From: an uncultured Porphyromonadaceae bacterium
Lineage (GTDB): Bacteria > Bacteroidota > Bacteroidia > Bacteroidales > Muribaculaceae
Assembly (NCBI GenBank): GCA_947174155.1
Contig: CAMWHX010000069.1
Location: forward strand, 1 to 5,873
Reading direction: 5' to 3'
Length of the DNA stretch: 5,873 bases
The notes beneath the pieces were generated by a model. That model made no database searches. It had not been told where the DNA came from and saw nothing but the letters and a program-made list of their open reading frames with translations. The translations under genes and the position numbers were made by a program. Positions 1 to 5,153 of the stretch are shown in pieces (the stretch's first letter is position 1; the number at the start of each line of letters is the position of its first letter).

Positions 1-286
1 CGACCGTATCGGTCCGGTGCAGATGCTCGTGACCATCCCCAAGAAGAAGCGTCGGCGCGCAGTGGACCGTGTGCTGATGCGTCGGCGTGTGCGCGAGGCT
101 TTCCGCCTCAACAGCGGTGACCTGCGCGAGCGGGTAGCCGCGGACCCGAATATCCGTACCCTCTCGCTCGCCTTCATCTACGGCAGTGACAGCAATGTCG
201 ACTATGCCGAGGTGGAGCGACGCCTCTGTCGCCTGCTCCGGAAGCTGACTTCGCGACTGTGGCCGGAATCAGGTAGTAGTGATTAG
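1..286 (+). CDS. rnpA: Ribonuclease P protein component, C-terminal part (5' end outside window)
   Basis: This is the protein subunit of RNase P, which helps the catalytic RNA remove 5' leaders from pre-tRNAs. The frame is open from base 2 to the TAG at 284-286, and the residues before the GTG at 17 (DRIGP) already fit the family, so the gene starts upstream of the window and GTG 17 is not its start. The visible part contains [16 protein letters not shown], then [12 protein letters not shown], matching the RNase P protein signature (basic helix around A-V-x-R-N-x-x-K-R-x-x-R-E). After it come a Leu-rich strand (LSLAFIYG) and a C-terminal helix. The normally conserved Asn of the RN motif is Val here (AVDRVLMRR). 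It lies 11 bp upstream of yidD, the usual rnpA-yidD pairing. The identification is secure; the N-terminal region cannot be judged. Confidence 0.9.
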   Translation, partial: DRIGPVQMLVTIPKKKRRRAVDRVLMRRRVREAFRLNSGDLRERVAADPNIRTLSLAFIYGSDSNVDYAEVERRLCRLLRKLTSRLWPESGSSD

Positions 287-288
287 TG

Positions 289-293
289 GGAGG
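289..293 (+). promoter_or_regulatory. Shine-Dalgarno sequence deciding the yidD start
   Basis: GGAGG lies 4 nt before the ATG at 298. This favours ATG 298 over the in-frame GTG at 286, which overlaps the rnpA stop by one base. It is the only well-placed Shine-Dalgarno sequence in the window; most other genes here have none, as is common in Bacteroidota. Confidence 0.6.
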
Positions 294-297
294 TTTG

Positions 298-531
298 ATG
301 GGTAATTTATTGCGACGGATTGTGGTAGGGGTGATGGTGGCGCCGGTGCGCTTCTATCAGTTGGCTATATCGCCACATTTTCCGGCGGCTTGCCGCTTCA
401 CCCCGACCTGTAGCCAATATGCAGTCGAGGCTCTTCGTAAACATGGCCCTCTTCGCGGCTCATGGCTGACCCTGCGCCGCCTCTCCCGATGTCATCCCTG
501 GGGCGGAAGCGGCTACGACCCGGTGCCCTGA
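298..531 (+). CDS. yidD: YidD membrane protein insertion efficiency factor
   Basis: This is a small membrane-associated protein that in other bacteria assists YidC-dependent insertion of inner-membrane proteins. From ATG 298 it has 77 residues, the usual size. An amphipathic or hydrophobic N-terminus (about residues 3-25, ending [10 protein letters not shown]) precedes the family core: [15 protein letters not shown] at 32-46, KHGPLRGSW at 48-56, and [14 protein letters not shown] at 64-77. The three conserved cysteines are C32, C38 and C65. The protein ends exactly at the DPVP motif, without the short tail some homologues have. It follows rnpA by 11 bp and is presumably co-transcribed with it. 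The stop TGA lies directly against the repeat array that follows. An upstream GTG at 286 would add four residues but is less likely. Confidence 0.95.
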   Translation: MGNLLRRIVVGVMVAPVRFYQLAISPHFPAACRFTPTCSQYAVEALRKHGPLRGSWLTLRRLSRCHPWGGSGYDPVP

Positions 532-729
532 ATGTAATTTTGAATTTTGAATGTTGAATTGGGGTTAATTGGAGTAATTGGAATTATTGGAGTAATTAGA
601 GTTATTGGAATAATCCGGAGGTCAATTTATCGGGATTAATCTCGATTCTCCCGATTCTCCCGATTAATCGAGAATAATCCCGACTAATCCCAATTATGAA
701 TTATGAATTAAGAATTATGAATTGAAAAA
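532..729. repeat. Intergenic composite repeat array, copy 1 (7-mers, 9-mers, inverted repeat)
   Basis: The 198 bp between yidD and tatD contain no gene and consist almost wholly of short repeats. In order on the + strand: three 7-bp units (AATTTTG, AATTTTG, AATGTTG; 536-556); five 9-bp units of TAATTGGAG type (566-610); degenerate units and a long inverted repeat (631-682); then 7-bp units AATTATG, AATTATG, AATTAAG, AATTATG and AATTG (692-724). The 9-mer is the reverse complement of the CTCCAATTA units at 3186-3239, and the 7-mer AATTATG is, up to rotation, the reverse complement of the AATTCAT units at 3143-3170 and 5847-5860. This copy is therefore inverted relative to the one after thiE. 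No coding potential or clear promoter is visible. Confidence 0.85.
631..682. repeat. 17-bp inverted repeat with 18-nt loop
   Basis: CGGGATTAATCTCGATT (631-647) is complemented by AATCGAGAATAATCCCG (666-682) with one mismatch at 674. The 18-nt loop (648-665) is two exact copies of CTCCCGATT. As RNA it could form a long hairpin after yidD. There is no following U-tract, so it does not look like a classical intrinsic terminator, though it could slow transcription or protect the yidD mRNA end. Confidence 0.75.
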
Positions 730-1374
730 ATGGTTCTGGATATACACACACATCATGCGGCTCCGCAGGAGCTGGGGGTGATCGCCTATTCACCCGAGGA
801 GTTTGAGCAGGTAAGGGAGACTCTGCCTGACGGACAGTTCTGTTCTGTCGGGATCCATCCCTGGTCATTGGCTGAGCATGTACCGACGGAGGAGGATTAC
901 GCCGTTTTGCGCCGGGCTGCCTTACACCCCGCAGTCGTCGCTATCGGAGAGTGTGGCATCGATCTGCTCAAGGGGGGACCGCTGTATGAGCAGATCAATG
1001 TATTGAAACACCATATCGAGTTGTCGGAAGAGTTGCAGAAACCCCTGATATTGCACTGTGTGCGTGCTCACGACCATATAATAGCCGCCCGCAAAGACAG
1101 CACTCCCCTCCAGCCGTGGGTCATACACGGATTCCGCGGCAAACCCTCTATCGCGCGTATGCTACTCAATGCAGGGTGTCTACTCTCACTCGGCGTGCAG
1201 TTTAACGCTGACACCGCCGCGATGATTCCAGACACCGCCCTACTGACCGAAACCGACGAGGCCCCCGGTCCGATCGAAGCAGTCATAGCCTCCGTAGCCG
1301 CTGCCCGCCAAGTCAACCCCCTCACCCTTCAGGAGCAAATAGCCGCCAACTCCCGCCGCTTCCTCCGCCGGTGA
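730..1374 (+). CDS. tatD: TatD-family metal-dependent hydrolase (putative DNase)
   Basis: This is a predicted cytoplasmic TIM-barrel hydrolase of the TatD family, members of which act as metal-dependent DNases or D-aminoacyl-tRNA deacylases. Its 214 residues are short for the family (about 250-265), a size I associate with Bacteroidales homologues. Visible metal ligands are the N-terminal HTH at residues 6-8 (in LDIHTHHA), E74 in GECGID, H109 in LILHCVRAH, H133 in VIHGFRG, and D176 in the LTETDEAPG motif. GIHPW at 41-45 is the usual second family motif. All ligands are present, so it is probably active. The ATG at 730 has no Shine-Dalgarno sequence but sits directly before the conserved first strand. 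It follows rnpA-yidD, an arrangement I recall from Bacteroides, and the substrate is unknown. The longest opposite-strand frames here are shadows. Confidence 0.92.
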   Translation: MVLDIHTHHAAPQELGVIAYSPEEFEQVRETLPDGQFCSVGIHPWSLAEHVPTEEDYAVLRRAALHPAVVAIGECGIDLLKGGPLYEQINVLKHHIELSEELQKPLILHCVRAHDHIIAARKDSTPLQPWVIHGFRGKPSIARMLLNAGCLLSLGVQFNADTAAMIPDTALLTETDEAPGPIEAVIASVAAARQVNPLTLQEQIAANSRRFLRR

Positions 1375-1419
1375 ATGATGTTTTGCAGCAGGAATGGTGG
1401 GGGAATGGGAAATTATTGC

Positions 1420-1427
1420 TAACTTTG
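1420..1427 (+). promoter_or_regulatory. Candidate Bacteroidota -7 promoter box for the thi operon
   Basis: TAACTTTG matches the Bacteroidota -7 consensus TAnnTTTG used by the primary sigma factor of this phylum. It sits in an AT-rich stretch 45 bp after tatD and would start transcription near 1431-1436, leaving about 105 nt before the riboswitch. The -33 region (near 1397-1400) has only TGG-rich sequence and no clear TTTG, so the match is one-sided. It is inferred from sequence alone. Confidence 0.5.
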
Positions 1428-1430
1428 TCG

Positions 1431-1454
1431 TCGGATACGTAGTTTCGTGTCCGG
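1431..1454 (+). promoter_or_regulatory. Hairpin at the predicted 5' end of the thi leader
   Basis: CGGATACG (1432-1439) pairs with CGTGTCCG (1446-1453), with one U-G pair and a 6-nt loop (TAGTTT). An outer U-G pair (1431/1454) extends it to nine pairs. It would lie at or close to the 5' end of the mRNA if the -7 box at 1420 is used. It may protect the mRNA end, or it may be chance. The rest of the leader up to 1537 shows only a weak CGAAA/TTTCG stem (1476-1492) and no gene. Confidence 0.35.
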
Positions 1455-1537
1455 ACGGTAAGTGATTTTTGAGATCGAAACAGGGTCTTTCGGGCCGGAA
1501 TAGGTTTTGGAGATTGCTTGCCTGACAGATTATTAAC

Positions 1538-1623
1538 ACAAGAGGGGTGCCCCCACCGTCGACCGAGGGGCTGAGATTATACCCTGTGAACTTGATGCGG
1601 TCAGTACCGCCGAAAGGACTTGT
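1538..1623 (+). promoter_or_regulatory. TPP riboswitch (THI box) aptamer
   Basis: This RNA aptamer binds thiamin pyrophosphate and represses thiamin genes. P1 is ACAAG (1538-1542) paired with CTTGT (1619-1623). The P2/P3 arm contains GGGGTGCCCC (1544-1553), and the hallmark CTGAGA, which contacts the pyrimidine, lies at 1571-1576. ACCCTGTGAACTTGAT (1581-1596) is the conserved second half, followed by the P5 hairpin GCGGT-CAG-TACCGC (1597-1610) and the conserved CGAAAGGA (1611-1618). The order and sequence of all core elements fit the THI-box consensus. It lies 53 nt before the thiS start, at the head of the thi operon, so it very likely controls thiS and the genes after it. Confidence 0.96.
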
Positions 1624-1675
1624 TGCCAGCCCACGCGATTGCGTGCTCACACCCCTCGCTAATATCCGGTCGAAC
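1624..1675 (+). promoter_or_regulatory. Putative riboswitch expression platform
   Basis: The 52 nt between the aptamer and thiS hold two notable elements. CACGC-GATT-GCGTG (1632-1645) is a perfect 5-bp hairpin. CACCCCTC (1650-1657) is the exact reverse complement of GAGGGGTG at 1542-1549, the 5' strand of the aptamer P2/P3 region. The overlapping CCCCTCG (1652-1658) also complements CGAGGGG at 1564-1570. The segment could therefore compete with aptamer folding. No U-tract terminator and no Shine-Dalgarno sequence are visible, so control of translation start, or Rho-dependent termination, is more plausible than intrinsic termination. The pairing is seen directly; its function is inferred. Confidence 0.5.
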
Positions 1676-1879
1676 GTGAATATACGACTTAACTCCCGAC
1701 TCATGGCGCCCGCCGCCGGAGTCTCCACCCTGCTTCAACTTCTCGAGGCTGAAGGTCTCGCTCGTCCCGGCGTGGCTGTCGCCGTGGATCGTAATGTCGT
1801 GCCTCGTGCTCAGTGGGATTTAACCCCCTTGCGCGACGGCATGGAGATTACTGTGATTCAGGCAGTGTGTGGAGGATGA
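1676..1879 (+). CDS. thiS: ThiS sulfur carrier protein
   Basis: This is the ubiquitin-like sulfur carrier for thiazole synthesis. Its C-terminal Gly-Gly is adenylated by ThiF, converted to a thiocarboxylate and used by ThiG. I chose the GTG at 1676, giving 67 residues, the normal ThiS length (about 65-70). It restores the first beta strand (VNIRLN); the in-frame ATG at 1703 would remove it. Upstream in-frame codons run through the riboswitch and are not expected to be translated. Further family features are the VAVAVDRNVVPRAQW segment (33-47), LRDGMEITVIQAV (52-64) and the terminal CGG (65-67). The TGA overlaps the next start codon as ATGA, implying coupled translation with the thiE fusion. 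Confidence 0.93.
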   Translation: MNIRLNSRLMAPAAGVSTLLQLLEAEGLARPGVAVAVDRNVVPRAQWDLTPLRDGMEITVIQAVCGG

Positions 1880-3165
1880 CTGGGATAAAGATACGTTATC
1901 TGACTCCGGCGGTGCCCTTGCAAGGTGAGGGTATGCTGTTGGCCCGTATGCTGGAACGTGGGATCGAGGCCGTACATCTGCGTCATCCGGAGTGTGACTA
2001 CCGCGAGTTGCGACGTGTGCTCGAAGAGATTCCTCGCGATATGCACTCCCGCGTGGCTCTCCATGATTGGCATGAAATGGCTCTCGACTACGGGTGTATG
2101 GTGCATCTCAATGGTCGCCACCCCGAACCTCCCGCAGGTTGGGATGGGATCATCGGGCGCTCCTGCCACTCACTTGATGAGGTGGAGCGGAGCGGGAGTG
2201 GCCGAGGAGAGTGTGACCGAGGGAAGAGTGACTATGTGACACTGAGTCCCTTCTTCGACAGTATCTCCAAACCTGGCTATCGCGGGGTGGAGTTCGAGGG
2301 GGAGAGGCTTCGCACTCTCGCGGCCACACGTCGCATATACGCACTCGGAGGTATCACCCCGGAGCGCCTCGGAGCGCTCTCCACCCTCGGTCTGCAGGGG
2401 GCCGTGCTCTCCGGCTATATCACGGGAGAGGGGGGTACCGAAGGAATTATCAGACGTGTGGATGAGACGCTGAGCGTTGTAGGGGAGATGGATGCTGAAA
2501 CTGATAGTGGCGATACACGCGACAGGTGCGCCGAGTCAATACGTCGCGACAGCCGGATGCAGTTTATCACTCACCGCATCGACCGATATGATGAGATCGA
2601 GGGAGCCCGTCTTGCTCTGGCGGGTGGATGCCGCTGGATACAGTTGCGCATGAAGGATGCACCGGTTGAGGTGGTAGCCGAGAATGCGCGTCGACTCGCA
2701 CCGATATGTCATGCCTGCGGAGCCCGGTTGATACTTGATGATCATGTAGGGTTGGTGCGCGAGACAGGTGCCGACGGTGTGCATCTCGGACGTGAGGATA
2801 TGCCGGTAGAGGAGGCGCGTGCCCTGCTTGGTGACCACTACATCATAGGGGCTACGGCCAATACCGAAGATGACATCATACGCGCCTGCACTGCCGGAGC
2901 TGACTATATCGGACTCGGACCCTTTCGATTCACCACCACCAAGAAGCGCCTGAGCGCGGTCTTGGGGCTCGAGGGTTATCAACGAATTATGGCCACTGTG
3001 CGAGGGGCGGGGATACAGCTCCCGGTAGTGGCTATCGGGGGGATAACCCTCGCTGACCTACACCCTCTGATGCAGACCGGTGTCGATGGTATAGCCATCT
3101 CCGGGAGTGTGCTGAGAGCGCCCGACCCGGTAGAGTATACACAATTCATAATTCATAATTCATAA
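1876..3165 (+). CDS. thiE: Tandem TenI/ThiE-like fusion, thiamin phosphate synthase
   Basis: The 429-residue protein contains two ThiE/TenI-type TIM barrels; a single ThiE is about 200-215 residues. Domain 1 (about 1-200) has HLRHP 34-38, LHDW 62-65, VHLNGRHPEPP 76-86, GRSCHSLDEV 94-103, TLSPFFDSISKPGY 122-135, ALGGI 156-160 and AVLSG 176-180. It resembles the second ThiE/TenI paralogue I know from Bacteroides. Domain 2 (228-420) is a canonical ThiE with QLRMK 256-260, DDH 288-290, GVHLG 301-305, GLGPFRFTTTKK 346-357, AIGGI 386-390 and GIAISGSVL 405-413. It should couple HMP-pyrophosphate with thiazole phosphate to give thiamin phosphate. Domain 1 may be a thiazole tautomerase or non-catalytic. 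The linker (about 201-227) is acidic/basic and low in hydrophobics. The ATG at 1876 overlaps the thiS stop. The last residues, FIIHNS, and the stop are encoded by the AATTCAT repeat. Confidence 0.92.
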   Translation: MTGIKIRYLTPAVPLQGEGMLLARMLERGIEAVHLRHPECDYRELRRVLEEIPRDMHSRVALHDWHEMALDYGCMVHLNGRHPEPPAGWDGIIGRSCHSLDEVERSGSGRGECDRGKSDYVTLSPFFDSISKPGYRGVEFEGERLRTLAATRRIYALGGITPERLGALSTLGLQGAVLSGYITGEGGTEGIIRRVDETLSVVGEMDAETDSGDTRDRCAESIRRDSRMQFITHRIDRYDEIEGARLALAGGCRWIQLRMKDAPVEVVAENARRLAPICHACGARLILDDHVGLVRETGADGVHLGREDMPVEEARALLGDHYIIGATANTEDDIIRACTAGADYIGLGPFRFTTTKKRLSAVLGLEGYQRIMATVRGAGIQLPVVAIGGITLADLHPLMQTGVDGIAISGSVLRAPDPVEYTQFIIHNS

Positions 3166-3170
3166 TTCAT
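3143..3170. repeat. AATTCAT heptamer array, copy 2
   Basis: Four perfect tandem copies of AATTCAT start inside the thiE fusion gene and supply its final codons and its TAA (3163-3165). The array is preceded by TACAC, and the resulting 11-mer TACACAATTCA (3138-3148) recurs at 5821-5831 at the end of thiF. This orientation is opposite to the AATTATG units at 692-719. Confidence 0.9.
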
Positions 3171-3185
3171 AATAGGGCTTTACCT

Positions 3186-3239
3186 CTCCAATTACTCCAA
3201 TTACTCTAATTACTCCAATAATACCAATAACTCCAATTA
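3186..3239. repeat. CTCCAATTA nonamer array, copy 2
   Basis: Six contiguous 9-bp units lie between thiE and thiG: CTCCAATTA, CTCCAATTA, CTCTAATTA, CTCCAATAA, TACCAATAA and CTCCAATTA. They are the reverse complement of the TAATTGGAG units at 566-610. With the heptamers just upstream they fill most of the 89-nt gap between thiE and thiG. The rest of the gap (3171-3185 and 3240-3254) shows no evident promoter or terminator, so thiG is probably transcribed through from upstream. Confidence 0.9.
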
Positions 3240-3254
3240 TTTAACCTAATCACT

Positions 3255-4019
3255 ATGAGTTTGGAAATAGGAGGGCGCGTGTTCACATCGCGTCTGTTTA
3301 TGGGCACGGGTAAGTTTCGCTCCAATGAGGAGATGGCTCGTGCTGTCAAGGCTTCCGGTACGCAACTCGTGACCGTGGCCATGAGGCGTATCGACATGTC
3401 AGACAAGGAGGATGATATGCTCAGCCACATCATGCAGGAGGGTGTCTCTCTTCTGCCCAACACCTCCGGTGTGCGGGATGCCGAGGAGGCTGTGCTTGCC
3501 GCTCACCTCGCCCGCGAGGCCTTCGGCACCGACTTCATAAAGCTCGAAATCCATCCCGATCCGCGGTATCTCCTCCCCGACCCCGTGGAGACCCTGCTTG
3601 CCACCGAACGACTCGCCGCCATGGGTTTTAAGGTGCTACCTTATATCCAGGCGGACCCGGTGCTCTGCAAGCGTCTTGAAGAGGCCGGGGCAGCCGCGGT
3701 GATGCCCTTGGGGGCCCCGATAGGGTCCAATCAGGGGCTCGTCACCCGCGAACTCCTCTCGATCATCATCGAGCAGAGCAATCTCCCCGTCGTGGTCGAT
3801 GCCGGACTCGGTGTCCCCTCACACGCCGCCGCCGCCATGGAGATGGGTGCCGACGCCGTGCTCGTCAATACTGCTATCGCAGTGGCCGGAGATCCCGTGT
3901 CCATGGCCGATGCCTTCCGCATGGCGGTCATCGCCGGACGGCAGGCCTATGAGGCGGGACCGGGTAGTGTGTCTCGTCAGGCGGAAGCCTCCAGTCCCTT
4001 GACCTCATTCCTTGACTGA
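3255..4019 (+). CDS. thiG: Thiazole synthase ThiG
   Basis: ThiG condenses 1-deoxy-D-xylulose 5-phosphate, dehydroglycine and the ThiS thiocarboxylate into thiazole phosphate. The protein has 254 residues, the normal length, forming a TIM barrel. K96 in FIKLEIHPD is the expected Schiff-base lysine. Other family features are LFMGTGKF 14-21, TVAMRRID 40-47, PNTSGV 68-73, LPYIQADP 128-135, [12 protein letters not shown] 150-161 (phosphate binding), [20 protein letters not shown] 181-200 and VNTAIA 204-209. The ATG at 3255 begins at the usual MSLEIGG and has no Shine-Dalgarno sequence. It lies two bases before thiH, so the two are tightly coupled, as expected because ThiG and ThiH act together in this pathway. 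The repeat-filled gap from thiE puts it further from the riboswitch, but no separate promoter is seen. The identification is secure. Confidence 0.97.
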   Translation: MSLEIGGRVFTSRLFMGTGKFRSNEEMARAVKASGTQLVTVAMRRIDMSDKEDDMLSHIMQEGVSLLPNTSGVRDAEEAVLAAHLAREAFGTDFIKLEIHPDPRYLLPDPVETLLATERLAAMGFKVLPYIQADPVLCKRLEEAGAAAVMPLGAPIGSNQGLVTRELLSIIIEQSNLPVVVDAGLGVPSHAAAAMEMGADAVLVNTAIAVAGDPVSMADAFRMAVIAGRQAYEAGPGSVSRQAEASSPLTSFLD

Positions 4020-4021
4020 CG

Positions 4022-5152
4022 ATGGCACACGATCAGCAGACATGGTTTTCCGATATCCTGGCCGCCATAGACTGGGATGAGACGACGGCCTCCATATTGG
4101 CGAAAACGGAGGATGATGTCAGACGCGCCCTGCGGACCGCGCATCCCGACGTAGAGGATTTCAAGGCACTTATCTCACCGGCAGCCACCCCCTTTCTGGA
4201 GGAGATGGCGCGACGTAGCCGCGATCTGACTCGTCAGCGGTTCGGGAGTGTCATCTCGATGTATATCCCCATGTATCTCACCAACTCCTGTACCAACTCC
4301 TGCGTTTACTGCGGCTTCAACCGCCATAACCGTTTCCGGCGTGTCATCCTGACGCCGGAGCAGATCGAGAGGGAGTGCCGGGCCATCAAGGAGCTGGCCC
4401 CCTTCGACAATATCCTCCTGGTCACCGGGGAGAATCCGGCAGCCGCGGGTGTGGAGTATATCCGTCGTGCACTGCACATCTGCCGTCCCTACTTCCATAA
4501 TATGACCATCGAGGTGATGCCCCTCGCCACGGAGGAGTATCGGAGCCTGACGGAGGCAGGCCTCAACGGCGTAGTGTGTTTTCAGGAGACCTACAACCGC
4601 GCCCGCTATAAGGTGTATCACCCGGCGGGGATGAAATCCAATTTTGAGTGGCGCCTCAACGGCTACGACCGCATGGGGCAGGCGGGGGTCCACAAGATCG
4701 GTATGGGGGTGCTTATCGGATTAGAGGATTGGCGCACGGATGTCACCATGATGGCATATCACCTGCAGTACCTGCGCCGACGCTACTGGAAGACACGTTA
4801 CAGTGTCAATTTCCCTCGTATGCGCCCGGCGGAGGGTGGGTTTCAGCCCAACGTCGTCATCAGTGACCGCGAACTCGCCCAACTGACGTTTGCCTTCCGG
4901 ATCTTTGACCCGGATGTCGACATATCGTGGTCCACGCGCGAGAGTCCTGCTCTGCGCGACAATATGCTTCAGCTCGGAGTGACCTCGATGAGTGCCGGGT
5001 CGCGTACCGATCCGGGAGGGTATGCGGTCTATCCGCAGTCGCTGGAGCAGTTTGCCGTCAGCGACGAACGTACCCCTGAGGAGGTAGCCGACGCTATCAG
5101 GCGTGGAGGTCTCGAACCCGTATGGAAAGACTGGGACAGAAGTTTTGATTGA
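4022..5152 (+). CDS. thiH: 2-iminoacetate synthase ThiH (radical SAM tyrosine lyase)
   Basis: ThiH is a radical SAM enzyme that cleaves tyrosine into p-cresol and dehydroglycine (2-iminoacetate), the glycine-derived input for ThiG. Using ThiH rather than the glycine oxidase ThiO fits an anaerobe. The protein has 376 residues, the usual length. The CxxxCxxC cluster motif is CTNSCVYC, with C90, C94 and C97, followed by GFNRHNRF. LVTGE at 133-137 is the SAM-binding GE-type motif. FQETYNRARYKVYHPAGMKS (187-206) and IGMGVLIGLEDWRTD (226-240) are characteristic of ThiH. NFPRMRPAEGG (263-273), STRESPALRDN (304-314) and the C-terminal SMSAGSRTDPGGY (322-334) complete the family pattern. It starts two bases after thiG and ends one base before the thiF ATG. 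No residues appear to be missing. Confidence 0.97.
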   Translation: MAHDQQTWFSDILAAIDWDETTASILAKTEDDVRRALRTAHPDVEDFKALISPAATPFLEEMARRSRDLTRQRFGSVISMYIPMYLTNSCTNSCVYCGFNRHNRFRRVILTPEQIERECRAIKELAPFDNILLVTGENPAAAGVEYIRRALHICRPYFHNMTIEVMPLATEEYRSLTEAGLNGVVCFQETYNRARYKVYHPAGMKSNFEWRLNGYDRMGQAGVHKIGMGVLIGLEDWRTDVTMMAYHLQYLRRRYWKTRYSVNFPRMRPAEGGFQPNVVISDRELAQLTFAFRIFDPDVDISWSTRESPALRDNMLQLGVTSMSAGSRTDPGGYAVYPQSLEQFAVSDERTPEEVADAIRRGGLEPVWKDWDRSFD

Positions 5153-5153
5153 G

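Noticed and set aside
631..690. Intrinsic terminator after yidD
   Set aside because: The hairpin is strong, but it is followed by CGACTAATCC and not by a T-tract.
696..725. Nine-codon upstream ORF in the heptamers before tatD
   Set aside because: The ATG and stop are automatic products of the AATTATG repeat, and nothing suggests that it is translated.
532..729. CRISPR array
   Set aside because: The units are 7 and 9 bp, directly adjacent and degenerate, without the 25-40 bp repeats and unique spacers of CRISPR.
1547..1675. Longer thiS reading frame starting inside the riboswitch
   Set aside because: The in-frame extension is just the aptamer and its downstream region read as codons; the product would have 43 extra residues not found in ThiS.
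1871..1875. GGAGG as Shine-Dalgarno for the thiE fusion
   Set aside because: It directly abuts the ATG with no spacing, and its bases are required to encode the ThiS terminal Gly-Gly.
2492..2653. Out-of-frame 53-codon ORF over the linker of the fusion (begins MLKLIVA)
   Set aside because: The start looks a little like a TenI N-terminus, but the rest has no family resemblance and it runs inside the conserved ThiE domain in another frame.
2557..3165. Separate thiE gene starting at Met228
   Set aside because: Met228 fits a stand-alone ThiE start, but there is no Shine-Dalgarno sequence, no stop between the domains and no gap; the continuous frame is the simpler reading. Not excluded as an internal start.
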